Of a stretch of DNA of 64,000 nucleotides, positions 8,579 to 16,515 are shown one piece after another. The position numbers were made by a program, and so were the translations under genes. How positions within the stretch are numbered: position 1 is the first letter of the stretch; every line of letters starts with the position of its first letter. Origin of the DNA: Brevibacillus aydinogluensis (GTDB lineage: Bacteria > Bacillota > Bacilli > Brevibacillales > Brevibacillaceae); assembly GCF_031954365.1 (NCBI RefSeq), contig NZ_JAUSVZ010000009.1; one strand, 5' to 3'. A model generated the notes under the pieces. That model was given only the letters and a program-made list of their open reading frames with translations. It ran no database searches and was not told the DNA's origin.

Positions 8579-8664
8579 AAATGTGATAGTACGTAACGGA
8601 ATAAGGTCATTCAAGGAATTGATTGTCGAAAAGACGAGCAATTAGCAGGAGTTTTGGAGGAAGC

Positions 8665-9297
8665 ATGTTTTATTCCATCTTAGCCATCTTTGTAATTGTT
8701 CTCATGATGATCTTTATTGCCGGTGCCAAACTATTTGGTTCAAAGAAGTTTTCTATTCCTGTGCAGAAGGATTTTGACCCGTTAAACATCGATATAAAAG
8801 ATATTGACAAGATGACAGATGGTCATGAATTCGAACTGTATCTCTACCGCCTTTTTGTTGCGTTGGGGTATACGGGAGTCTATAAGACGGTAGGAAGCGG
8901 AGATTTTGGCGCTGACCTTGTTTTCACGGATCGTTCCGGAGTACGAAACGTGATTCAGGCTAAGCGCCAAGATATCAATAATCCAGTTGGAATCGCTGCT
9001 GTCCAACAGGTCTATTCCTCAATGAGATATTACAAAGCAAAAAAGTCTATTGTGATTGCGTCAACCAGTTTCACAACTTCATGTGAAACGTTAGCGGGCA
9101 TCAATCACGTAAAATTGTTAGATCGTCAGGATTTAATCGCAATTATCAATGCGTTCAAGCAAGGCGATTTGGAGAAAGCCAAGGACATCATAGAAGCGGA
9201 ACCAAGAATTATTTTGGAATCGTGGTCCGATTATAAGAATGCGAATCTTGAAGTGAAAAAAGATATCAAGGCTGAAAAGCTGATAAGAAACTTATAA
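8665..9297 (+). CDS. membrane-anchored Mrr-like restriction endonuclease-fold protein
   Basis: This 210-residue protein starts with one transmembrane segment (YSILAIFVIVLMMIFIAG), then a linker, then an Mrr_cat domain. The domain begins with HEFELYLYRLFVALGY and includes GSGDFGADLVF and VIQAKRQ, matching the D-(x)n-QxK catalytic pattern of Mrr nucleases. A charged C-terminal tail follows. Family members cleave DNA or act in restriction-like responses; a membrane anchor would place the nuclease at the inner membrane, where incoming DNA enters. ATG at 8665 follows GGAGG. No methylase or specificity partner is adjacent. The AT-rich composition suggests acquisition by transfer. Confidence 0.82.
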   Translation: MFYSILAIFVIVLMMIFIAGAKLFGSKKFSIPVQKDFDPLNIDIKDIDKMTDGHEFELYLYRLFVALGYTGVYKTVGSGDFGADLVFTDRSGVRNVIQAKRQDINNPVGIAAVQQVYSSMRYYKAKKSIVIASTSFTTSCETLAGINHVKLLDRQDLIAIINAFKQGDLEKAKDIIEAEPRIILESWSDYKNANLEVKKDIKAEKLIRNL

Positions 9298-9363
9298 AGC
9301 CTCATTCTGGAATTCCTGAACAAGTATAAAAGAAAGCGCGAAAAATAACGCGACTGCAAACAA

Positions 9364-9402
9364 ACCAACCCCCGTGTGACAGAATGTCGTACGGGGGTTG
9401 GT
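9364..9402. other. strong hairpin without U-tract
   Basis: ACCAACCCCCGT and ACGGGGGTTGGT form a perfect 12-bp stem with a 15-nt loop. No T-run follows on the + strand; TTGTTTG follows on the - strand. The 14 bases just after it (GACGGTGGAGACAA) resemble the CAGCGTGTAGACAA end of the repeat elements at 10 of 14 positions, so it may be a relic site. The rest of 9298-9577 holds no gene. Confidence 0.5.
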
Positions 9403-9577
9403 GACGGTGGAGACAAGCTTTCCGGCTGGCGATTGGCAGGATTTTTCAATGCTTCCCGATCCTCAAACATGCCGGAAATACTGTACCATAGGGCTAAGAC
9501 CTTGATTGCGGCTGCAGGCACGGTTCACCGGTCCACGCCCGAGCCACAATCGCAGTCTAAAGCGAGGAGTGAGCGCA

Positions 9578-10771
9578 ATGAAACAGGACCCTGTACAGGC
9601 GACGTTTTCTCACCTGCTGTTGTCGGGGACGCTGGTGCACGAAGGCAGTTTTGAAGAGATGCAGGAATCGTTCGGCATCCGGGTGCACCCGCAGGTGGTG
9701 ATGGTGGTCTCGATCGACCGCTATACCGATCTGGTGATCGGCAAGCCGTTTCATTGGAGCATGGAGATCGGCCAGCAGGTGGTGGAAGGCGTATGCGAGG
9801 CGATCAGCGAACCGTTTGTCTGGGTGTGGGTGGCCGAGGGCGTTCTCGCAGTCCTGGTGGAACTGGCGCTGCACTCTCCTAAGGAGTCGGGATTCCGGCA
9901 GGTCACCGGCCGGATAGCCCGGCAGATTCAAGAACGGTGCAAGAAGCGCGGAGTAAACGTATCGATCGGGATCGGCAGCTATTACGACAACCCCTACCAG
10001 CTTCACTTTTCCTACGAAGAAGCGAAAGAGGCCATGGTGGACCGGTTTTTTCAGGGCAACGCCCTCATTTTCCACTACGAAAAGAAGCAGGGACGGGAAG
10101 CCGGCTGGGACTCGCCGCTCACGCCGGCAGAGCGGGCGGAACTGGTCGCACGCCTTCGGATCGGCGATGAAGAGGGAACGGTCGCGTCTCTGCGGGCGCT
10201 GCTGGACAAAATGGCGCAGACGTACCGCCATGACGTGAACATGTTCAAATCGGAAGCGGTGGAATTGGTGATTACGATGTCCCGTCAGGTGCTGGATTCG
10301 GGGGCCAATGCCGCCCTCATCCTGTCGGAAAACGCCAGATTTATTCAGGATTTGTACGTGACCATCCGGTATGACAAGTTCGTGCAAAAAGTATGCGAAT
10401 ACGCCCGCCGCTTGACAGCGTACATGGAGCAAAACGACCTGAGCGATGTTTCGCCGATCATTCGTCAGGCCGTCCGCTACCTGAAAGAAAACCTGCGCCG
10501 GAAGCTCACGCTGGAAGAAGTAGCACAATATTGCTGCGTCAGTGTGTATCACCTGAGCCGCCTGTTCAAGCGGGAGACAGGCATGAGCCCAATCGACTTT
10601 CTCAACAGGCTGCGGGTGGAAAAAGCCAAGTACTACCTGAGTTCGACCGACTGCACCATCCAGGAGATCGCGGCTGTTGTCGGCTTTCAGGACGCCAACT
10701 ACTTTACCCGGACGTTTAAAAAGTACGCGAACTGTTCCCCCACTGCCTACCGTCGAGCAAAATTGTGCTAA
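9578..10771 (+). CDS. AraC-family regulator with degenerate GGDEF-like domain
   Basis: This 397-residue regulator ends in a two-helix-turn-helix AraC domain: the LTLEEVAQYCCVSVYHLSRLF region and QEIAAVVGFQDANYFTRTFKKY. The preceding region resembles the GGDEF-like sensor of YesN-type regulators (VSIGIGSYYDNPYQLHFSYEEA). No receiver domain is present, unlike true YesN response regulators. GCGAGGAG lies before ATG at 9578. It sits directly upstream of, and in the same direction as, the LIV transporter and hut genes, so it is the likely activator of histidine or related amino-acid use. Confidence 0.83.
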   Translation: MKQDPVQATFSHLLLSGTLVHEGSFEEMQESFGIRVHPQVVMVVSIDRYTDLVIGKPFHWSMEIGQQVVEGVCEAISEPFVWVWVAEGVLAVLVELALHSPKESGFRQVTGRIARQIQERCKKRGVNVSIGIGSYYDNPYQLHFSYEEAKEAMVDRFFQGNALIFHYEKKQGREAGWDSPLTPAERAELVARLRIGDEEGTVASLRALLDKMAQTYRHDVNMFKSEAVELVITMSRQVLDSGANAALILSENARFIQDLYVTIRYDKFVQKVCEYARRLTAYMEQNDLSDVSPIIRQAVRYLKENLRRKLTLEEVAQYCCVSVYHLSRLFKRETGMSPIDFLNRLRVEKAKYYLSSTDCTIQEIAAVVGFQDANYFTRTFKKYANCSPTAYRRAKLC

Positions 10772-10895
10772 CAGTTGACAATATCGCCTAGTGGAGAGGC
10801 CCAATCAATGCAGTAGAATACGAGATAACGACATCGCGTAAGACTCAGATAATTCGCAGTAGGGCGAGTTGTCGGAAAACAATAGAGGGGGTCGC

Positions 10896-12068
10896 GTGAG
10901 TTTGAGAAAAGCTTCGTTGTTGCTGACGGGATTGGTAAGTTTGGTTCTGATTGTAAGCGCTTGCGGAGGGAACAGTTCTGGCAGTGGCGGCACAGGAGGT
11001 TCTGGCGGCGGTGGCGACACGATTAAAATCGGCTGGTTCGGCCCGCTGACCGGCCCCACAGCGACCGACGGGACGCACAGCCGTGATGCCGCGTTGCTTG
11101 CTGTGGAGCAGGTCAATGCGGCAGGCGGGATTGACGGGAAAAAGGTGGAACTGATTGCTGAAGACGATCAGGGCAAGCCGGAAGAGGCGCTCAAAGCTGT
11201 GCAAAAGTTGATCAACAGCAACAAGGTGGTGGCAATCGTCGGAGGAGCGTACAGCGGCCCCTCGAAGACGGTAGCGCCCAAGGTACAGGAAGCGAAAGTA
11301 CCCATGACAGTTGCGTACGCAGTTCACCCGGAGATTACCAACGGCGGGGATTACGTAAACCGGATCATCTACACCGGCCCGATCCAGGGGAAAGCTATGG
11401 CTGATTACGCCGTCAACGATCTGGGCAAGAAAAAGTTCGCTGTGCTGTATGTGGACATCGACTACGGCCAGTCCATCTTCGGCGCATTCAAGGAAGAGGC
11501 GAAGAAACTGGGGGCGGACATCGTCATCGACCGTCCGTTCAAGATGGGGGACAAGGACTTCAGCTCTCTTTTGACTGCGGTCAAGGCAGCCAACCCGGAT
11601 GCCTTGTATATCGTCGGGTACTATAATGAGGCGGCCGCGATTGTAAAGCAGGCCAGGGAAGCGGGGATCACCGCCCAACTGCTCGGGGTGGACGGGTTTG
11701 ATTCGCCCAAGTATCTGGAGCTCGGAAAAGAAAATACGGAAGATTCGGTCTTCACGACGTCGTTCTACACCACCGACCAGCGCGAGGTCGTGCAGAAGTT
11801 TGTGAAAGCGTGGAAGGAGAAGTATCAGGGAGAACCGGACATGCTTTCCTCGCAAAGCTACGACGCCGCCATGGTGATTCTTGAGGCGCTCAAGAAAGCG
11901 GGCCCGGACCGCGAGAAACTGGCACAAGCGATCAACGAGACGAAGGACTTTGAGGGCACGTCGGGCAAGATCTCCTTCGGCCCTGATCACGAGGTGATCA
12001 AGCCGGTCATCTTCATGACGGTGAAGGATGGCACGTTCCAGTTTGTCACATCCAAGGTGTACCACTAA
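10896..12068 (+). CDS. LIV-type ABC transporter substrate-binding lipoprotein
   Basis: This 390-residue product has a lipoprotein signal: a hydrophobic leader ending in LIVSAC with the lipidated Cys, then a Gly/Ser-rich linker. The mature part is a type I periplasmic-binding fold (IKIGWFGPLTGPTATDG, VNAAGGIDGKKVELIAEDDQG, SQSYDAAMVI). GTG at 10896 is chosen because GAGGGGG is correctly spaced; the longer TTG start at 10869 would place extra residues before the signal. Permeases and ATPases follow in order. With hutGUI downstream, the ligand may be histidine or a histidine catabolite rather than branched-chain amino acids. Confidence 0.9.
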   Translation: MSLRKASLLLTGLVSLVLIVSACGGNSSGSGGTGGSGGGGDTIKIGWFGPLTGPTATDGTHSRDAALLAVEQVNAAGGIDGKKVELIAEDDQGKPEEALKAVQKLINSNKVVAIVGGAYSGPSKTVAPKVQEAKVPMTVAYAVHPEITNGGDYVNRIIYTGPIQGKAMADYAVNDLGKKKFAVLYVDIDYGQSIFGAFKEEAKKLGADIVIDRPFKMGDKDFSSLLTAVKAANPDALYIVGYYNEAAAIVKQAREAGITAQLLGVDGFDSPKYLELGKENTEDSVFTTSFYTTDQREVVQKFVKAWKEKYQGEPDMLSSQSYDAAMVILEALKKAGPDREKLAQAINETKDFEGTSGKISFGPDHEVIKPVIFMTVKDGTFQFVTSKVYH

Positions 12069-12111
12069 CTGATCGTTTTGTCTGAGTTTAGGTTTGGTGT
12101 GATATGCAGGT

Positions 12112-12140
12112 GAGGATCGCCCGGTGGTCCTCCTTTTTTT
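12112..12140 (+). terminator. attenuating terminator between binding protein and permease
   Basis: GAGGA...TCCTC stem followed by seven T residues (12134-12140). Partial termination here would give more binding protein than membrane components, a common arrangement. Confidence 0.6.
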
Positions 12141-12179
12141 CTCACAACGTTGACTCTCGCCAGGAAAGGAGTGAGACGG

Positions 12180-13061
12180 GTGCTGGCACAGCAAATTTTG
12201 AACGGAGTGGCGCTCGGCTTTATCTACATTTTGGTGTCCGTCGGGCTGACCATGGTGTACGGGGTATTGAAACTGCTCCACTTTGCTCACGGGGTCATTT
12301 ACATGGTCGGCGCGTTTGCAGCGATGATTGCCATCACGTATCTGCACCTGCCGTTTATCCTTGCCATCCTGTTTGCCATGGCGGTGGCTGCCCTGGCCGG
12401 AGTGGCGGTCGAGCGCTTTGCCTACCGGCCACTTAGGGGAGCCCATCCCATCGCCACCTTGATTAGCGGCGTAGGTGTTGCCATTTTCCTCGAAAACCTG
12501 TTCCAGGTGATCTTTACCTCCGATACCCAGGCGTTTCCCGAGACGGGTGTCGAGGTGTCCGTCATCCCGTTAACGGAATCGGTCACGTTTACCAACGTGA
12601 AGTTGTTCATCATTCTGGCCGGATTGATCGGCCTGGGACTATTGTACGCGTTCCTGAAGTGTACCCGGATGGGGATCGCCATCCAGGCAGCCGCTCAGGA
12701 CATGCGAGCGGCGTCGCTGATGGGCGTCAACGTCAACCGCGTGGTGTCGGTAACGTTTATGATCGGATCGGCACTGGCGGCGGTCGCTGGCGTGCTGGTC
12801 GCATGGAATTTTAACTCGCTCTTTCCCACAATGGGGGCAATCCCCGGGCTGAAGGCATTCTGCGTGGTCGTCCTCGGCGGATTGGGGTCCATCCCGGGAA
12901 CCATCGCCGGCGGCCTGATTTTGGGTATTGTGGAATCGCTTAGCGACGGTTTCATGACCAAAATGGTCGTCGACAAGGATGCGATCGCCTTTGTGATCCT
13001 GATTCTGATCTTGCTGTTGAGGCCGTCCGGATTGTTCGGCAAGCACGTGGAGAAAGTGTAG
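12180..13061 (+). CDS. livH: LIV-type ABC transporter permease 1 (LivH-like)
   Basis: This 293-residue polytopic membrane protein is of the LivH family. It begins LAQQILNGVALGFIYILV and carries the conserved GLTMVYGVLKLLHFAHG segment and the cytoplasmic EAA-like CTRMGIAIQAAAQD region with LGGLGSIPGTIAGG near the end. GTG at 12180 is supported by AAAGGAG 8 bp upstream; the earlier in-frame ATG lies before that site. It is the first of four tightly packed membrane and ATPase genes. Confidence 0.9.
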   Translation: MLAQQILNGVALGFIYILVSVGLTMVYGVLKLLHFAHGVIYMVGAFAAMIAITYLHLPFILAILFAMAVAALAGVAVERFAYRPLRGAHPIATLISGVGVAIFLENLFQVIFTSDTQAFPETGVEVSVIPLTESVTFTNVKLFIILAGLIGLGLLYAFLKCTRMGIAIQAAAQDMRAASLMGVNVNRVVSVTFMIGSALAAVAGVLVAWNFNSLFPTMGAIPGLKAFCVVVLGGLGSIPGTIAGGLILGIVESLSDGFMTKMVVDKDAIAFVILILILLLRPSGLFGKHVEKV

Positions 13062-13070
13062 GTGGTGGCG

Positions 13071-14018
13071 ATGGACGATCTCTTCAATCCCTATTACGTT
13101 GACATCGTTGTCTTTTGGATGATCTACCTGCTGCTCGGGTTGGGCCTGAATCTGATCACGGGCTACGCAGGACAGGTGTCGCTGGGGCACGCCGCGTTCT
13201 ACGGCATCGGTGCCTACACCTCCGCCATCCTGTCTGTGAAGTACGGGTGGAATGCCTGGCTTTCCATGGCAGCCGCCGTGGTCGTCACCTTCCTTATCAG
13301 CGCGCTGTTTGGGCTTCCCAGCCTGCGGGTACGGGAAGACTTTCTGGCGATCACCACGCTCGGGCTCGGGCTGATCGCTCAGTCCTTCTTCAAGAACGCG
13401 GAGATCACCGGCGGGGCCTACGGAATTGACGCGATCCCGGCGCCTTCCCTGTTCGGGACAGCGCTGAAAAACACAGGGTACCTGCTGCTGGTGACGGTTG
13501 TGCTGATTGCCGCCGTGGTCATCATGAAAAAGATGACCGGGTCGCGCATCGGCCGGGCCTGGATGACCATTCGTGAGGACGAGACGGTAGCTCAGTCAAT
13601 GGGCATCAACACGACGTATTACAAGGTGCTGGTGTTTGCCATTGGCGGGGCCTACGCGGGAGCGGCCGGGGCGCTGTTTGCTCACAAGGTGTCGTTTATC
13701 AGTGGCGAATCATTCGGCTTCACCGTTTCGGCCACGGTACTGAGCATGGTGGTGCTGGGAGGGCTTGGCAGCATCTTCGGTACCTTCTTTGGGGTAACGC
13801 TCCTGTACATGCTGCCTGAGATGTTTCGGCTCTTTGAGTTCGAACTCGTCGATCCGAAGTACCTCGACACCTACAAAATGATGCTGTACGGCATTCTCAT
13901 GGTGCTGATCATGCGGTACCGGCCGAAAGGGTTATTTGGCAAAACCGGCGCAAAACTTGTGAATATTCGCCGGTCAGCGGTCAAACCCTTGGACAAAGGC
14001 GGTGATCGGGTTGCTTGA
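13071..14018 (+). CDS. livM: LIV-type ABC transporter permease 2 (LivM-like)
   Basis: This 315-residue membrane protein is of the LivM family, with GLGLNLITGYAGQVSLGHAAFYGIGAY near the N-terminus and LGGLGSIFGTFFGVTLLYMLPE near the end. ATG at 13071 starts 10 bp after the preceding stop; in-frame GTG codons at 13062 and 13065 lie in the ribosome-binding region. The gene overlaps the start of the ATPase gene, so translation is coupled. Confidence 0.9.
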   Translation: MDDLFNPYYVDIVVFWMIYLLLGLGLNLITGYAGQVSLGHAAFYGIGAYTSAILSVKYGWNAWLSMAAAVVVTFLISALFGLPSLRVREDFLAITTLGLGLIAQSFFKNAEITGGAYGIDAIPAPSLFGTALKNTGYLLLVTVVLIAAVVIMKKMTGSRIGRAWMTIREDETVAQSMGINTTYYKVLVFAIGGAYAGAAGALFAHKVSFISGESFGFTVSATVLSMVVLGGLGSIFGTFFGVTLLYMLPEMFRLFEFELVDPKYLDTYKMMLYGILMVLIMRYRPKGLFGKTGAKLVNIRRSAVKPLDKGGDRVA

Positions 14019-14796
14019 TATGCAGGGGATCATCAAGCGGTTCGGCGGATTGACGGCGGTGGACAATGTCAGCCTCAAGGTCCGCCAGGGAGAAATCGTC
14101 GGGCTCATCGGTCCCAACGGCGCAGGGAAAACGACGTTTTTCAATATTTTGACGGGCATTTACAAGCCGGATGAAGGAACGATCGCATTCGAAGGACGGG
14201 AGATTCAAGGGCTGCGTCCCTATCGCATCGCCCGGTGCGGGATCGCTCGAACTTTTCAAAATATCCGGCTGTTGAAGGAAGAGACAGTGCTGGACAACGT
14301 GAAGGTGGGGATGTTCCACAAAACCGGCGCCGGGCTATGGGCGTCGATCCTGGGTCTTCGTTCCGCCCGGGACGAAGAGCGGATGGTGACGGAAGAAAGC
14401 CTGCGCATGCTGGAGATAGTCGGACTGGCGGGCTGCGAGCACGAGCAGGCGGGAAACCTGTCTTACGGCAACCAGCGGCGGGTGGAAATCGCCCGTGCGC
14501 TCGTCTCCCGGCCCAAGCTGCTTCTGCTCGATGAACCGACCGCCGGCATGAACGCCGAGGAAGTGCAGGAGATGATGGGGCTCATCCGCCTTATCCGCGA
14601 GCAGGGCACGACTGTCATCCTCATCGAGCACAACGTCTCCATGGTTGTCGGGTTGTGCGACCGCATCGCCGTGCTGGACCACGGGGTGAAGATCGCCGAC
14701 GATGTGCCGGAGGCGGTGGTCTCCCATCCGGCCGTAATCGAAGCGTACATCGGCAAGGAAGAGGGAGAGGAGGTGGACAGCGGTGCTGCACATTGA
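14011..14796 (+). CDS. livG: LIV-type ABC transporter ATPase (LivG-like)
   Basis: This 261-residue ABC ATPase has Walker A GPNGAGKTT, signature LSYGNQRRVEIARAL, Walker B LLLLDEPTAGM and switch His in IEHNV. Residues after Walker A match the LivG type. TTG at 14011 with GGCGGTGAT upstream is preferred; GTG at 14002 is the alternative. The start overlaps the livM-like stop by 8 bp and the end overlaps the next ATPase gene by 14 bp. Confidence 0.9.
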   Translation: MLDMQGIIKRFGGLTAVDNVSLKVRQGEIVGLIGPNGAGKTTFFNILTGIYKPDEGTIAFEGREIQGLRPYRIARCGIARTFQNIRLLKEETVLDNVKVGMFHKTGAGLWASILGLRSARDEERMVTEESLRMLEIVGLAGCEHEQAGNLSYGNQRRVEIARALVSRPKLLLLDEPTAGMNAEEVQEMMGLIRLIREQGTTVILIEHNVSMVVGLCDRIAVLDHGVKIADDVPEAVVSHPAVIEAYIGKEEGEEVDSGAAH

Positions 14797-15487
14797 CATG
14801 CTGAATGTCTGGTATGGGAGCATTCACGCCGTGCGCGACCTGTCGCTCTCCGTCGAGGAAGGCGAGGTGGTGACGCTGATCGGCTCCAACGGGGCGGGCA
14901 AGACCACGACGCTTAACGCGATCTGCGGGGTGCTCCCGGCCAAGGGCTCGATCCGTTATGGCGGGAACGAATTAAACGGAGTTCCCACCCACCGCATCGT
15001 GCAGGAAGGAATCGTGATGGTGCCAGAAGGACGGCGGGTCTTTCCCAGGCTGACCGTCGCCGATAACCTCATGATGGGGGCGTATTCGCGCCGGGCTTCC
15101 AAAGCAGAACTGGAGCGGGAGATGGAGAGCGTGTTCGAATTGTTTCCCCGGCTGGCCGAGCGAAAAGACCAGCTCGCCGGCACGATGAGCGGGGGCGAAC
15201 AGCAGATGCTGGCGATCGGTCGGGCACTGATGGCCAAACCGCGTCTGCTCATCCTGGATGAGCCGTCTATGGGACTGGCGCCGATCGTAGTGAAAGACAT
15301 CTTTCAGACGATCCGGCAGATTAAACGGCAAGGCATGACGATCCTCCTGGTCGAGCAAAATGCGACGATGGCTCTCTCTGTTGCTGATCGCGGCTACGTC
15401 CTGGAGCACGGGGAGATCCGTTTCCACGGAACGGCTGAGGAGCTAAAGGAGCAGGGCATCGTGAAAAAAGCGTATCTCGGTGGCTAG
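14783..15487 (+). CDS. livF: LIV-type ABC transporter ATPase (LivF-like)
   Basis: This 234-residue ABC ATPase has Walker A GSNGAGKTTT, signature MSGGEQQMLAIGRAL, Walker B LLILDEPSMGLAP and the LivF-typical MVPEGRRVFPRLTV. GTG at 14783 follows GAGGAGGTG. It completes a five-component LIV transporter and is followed after 33 bp by hutG, so transporter and histidine-degradation genes probably form one transcription unit. Confidence 0.9.
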   Translation: MLHIDMLNVWYGSIHAVRDLSLSVEEGEVVTLIGSNGAGKTTTLNAICGVLPAKGSIRYGGNELNGVPTHRIVQEGIVMVPEGRRVFPRLTVADNLMMGAYSRRASKAELEREMESVFELFPRLAERKDQLAGTMSGGEQQMLAIGRALMAKPRLLILDEPSMGLAPIVVKDIFQTIRQIKRQGMTILLVEQNATMALSVADRGYVLEHGEIRFHGTAEELKEQGIVKKAYLGG

Positions 15488-15520
15488 TGCTGGATCGTGG
15501 TGAGACAAGGAGGGGTTTTA

Positions 15521-16495
15521 TTGAAAAAGAGGATTGCTTTGATGAATCCTCCGGAACTGGTGCGCCAGTCCAACTGGCGGGACCGCTATGAGACCAAAGT
15601 GGCCCAGTGGCTGACACCGTGGGACGGAGAGGAGCCGATTGACGTCGGGTTTATCGGCGTGCCGCTCTCCAAGACGTCGATCAGCGTGTCGGCGGCCTCC
15701 ATGACGCCCAATGCGCTGCGGGAGCTGTTTCCCACTGTGACGACGTACAGCATCGATTACGACATCGACCTGACGGCGCTGCGGGCACGCGACCTGGGGG
15801 ACGTCCAGATGCATCCTACGGATTTGTACCGATGCCACGCCAACATCGAGCAGGCGCTGACCAATGTCTACGAAGCGCTGCCCGACCTGCTCCCGATCAT
15901 CGCGGGAGGAGACCACTCCATCACCTGCCCGTCGGTCAAGGCGTTTAAGCGGCGGTTTGCCGGAAAGGTGGGCATCGTGCAAATTGACGCGCATATGGAT
16001 GTACGGAATCTGGAAGACGGCGGACCGACCAACGGCACTCCGATCCGCGGCCTACTGGAGTCGGGGACGGTGGAAGGGAAGCACATCGCCCAGGTGGGGA
16101 TTCACAGCTTTGCCAACTCCAAGGCGTACAGGGAATACGCGGTTTCACAGGGCATTACCCAGTTTACCGCCCGGCAGGTGGCCCGGGAAGGGATCGAGCC
16201 GCTGATTTACAAGGCGATGGAGATTGCCGGCAGCGGCACGGACGCCATCTACGTGACAGTGGACATGGACGTGCTGGATCAGGCGTTTGGACCGGGTGTC
16301 CCGGCCATGGTGCCGGCTGGCATGACGTCGTGGCAGCTGCTCGACGCTGTGTACCTGCTTGGCCAAAACCCGAAAGTTAAAGGATTTGACGTGGTCTGCA
16401 TTGATCCCCTGCAGGACCCGCGCCGGGCGACGGTTCGTACGGCGCTGCACGTAATCCTTACGTTCATGGCAGGCGTCATGACGAGAAAACAATGA
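15521..16495 (+). CDS. hutG: formimidoylglutamase (arginase family)
   Basis: This 324-residue ureohydrolase-fold protein has the binuclear manganese motifs GGDHS, DAHMD and DMDVLDQAFGPGVP. HutG hydrolyses N-formimidoyl-L-glutamate to glutamate and formamide, the last step of histidine degradation. The position before hutU and hutI supports this over arginase or agmatinase. TTG at 15521 is chosen because AGGAGGGG lies 6 bp upstream; the longer GTG start is before that site. It overlaps a possible upstream hutU start by 4 bp. Confidence 0.85.
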   Translation: MKKRIALMNPPELVRQSNWRDRYETKVAQWLTPWDGEEPIDVGFIGVPLSKTSISVSAASMTPNALRELFPTVTTYSIDYDIDLTALRARDLGDVQMHPTDLYRCHANIEQALTNVYEALPDLLPIIAGGDHSITCPSVKAFKRRFAGKVGIVQIDAHMDVRNLEDGGPTNGTPIRGLLESGTVEGKHIAQVGIHSFANSKAYREYAVSQGITQFTARQVAREGIEPLIYKAMEIAGSGTDAIYVTVDMDVLDQAFGPGVPAMVPAGMTSWQLLDAVYLLGQNPKVKGFDVVCIDPLQDPRRATVRTALHVILTFMAGVMTRKQ

Positions 16496-16515
16496 GGAAA
16501 AGGAGAGAGGACCCT

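Noticed and set aside
9340..9363. GACTGCAAACAA before the 9364 hairpin as a repeat A-end
   Set aside because: The order of end and hairpin is the reverse of all intact copies. Only the match after the hairpin is in the right place.
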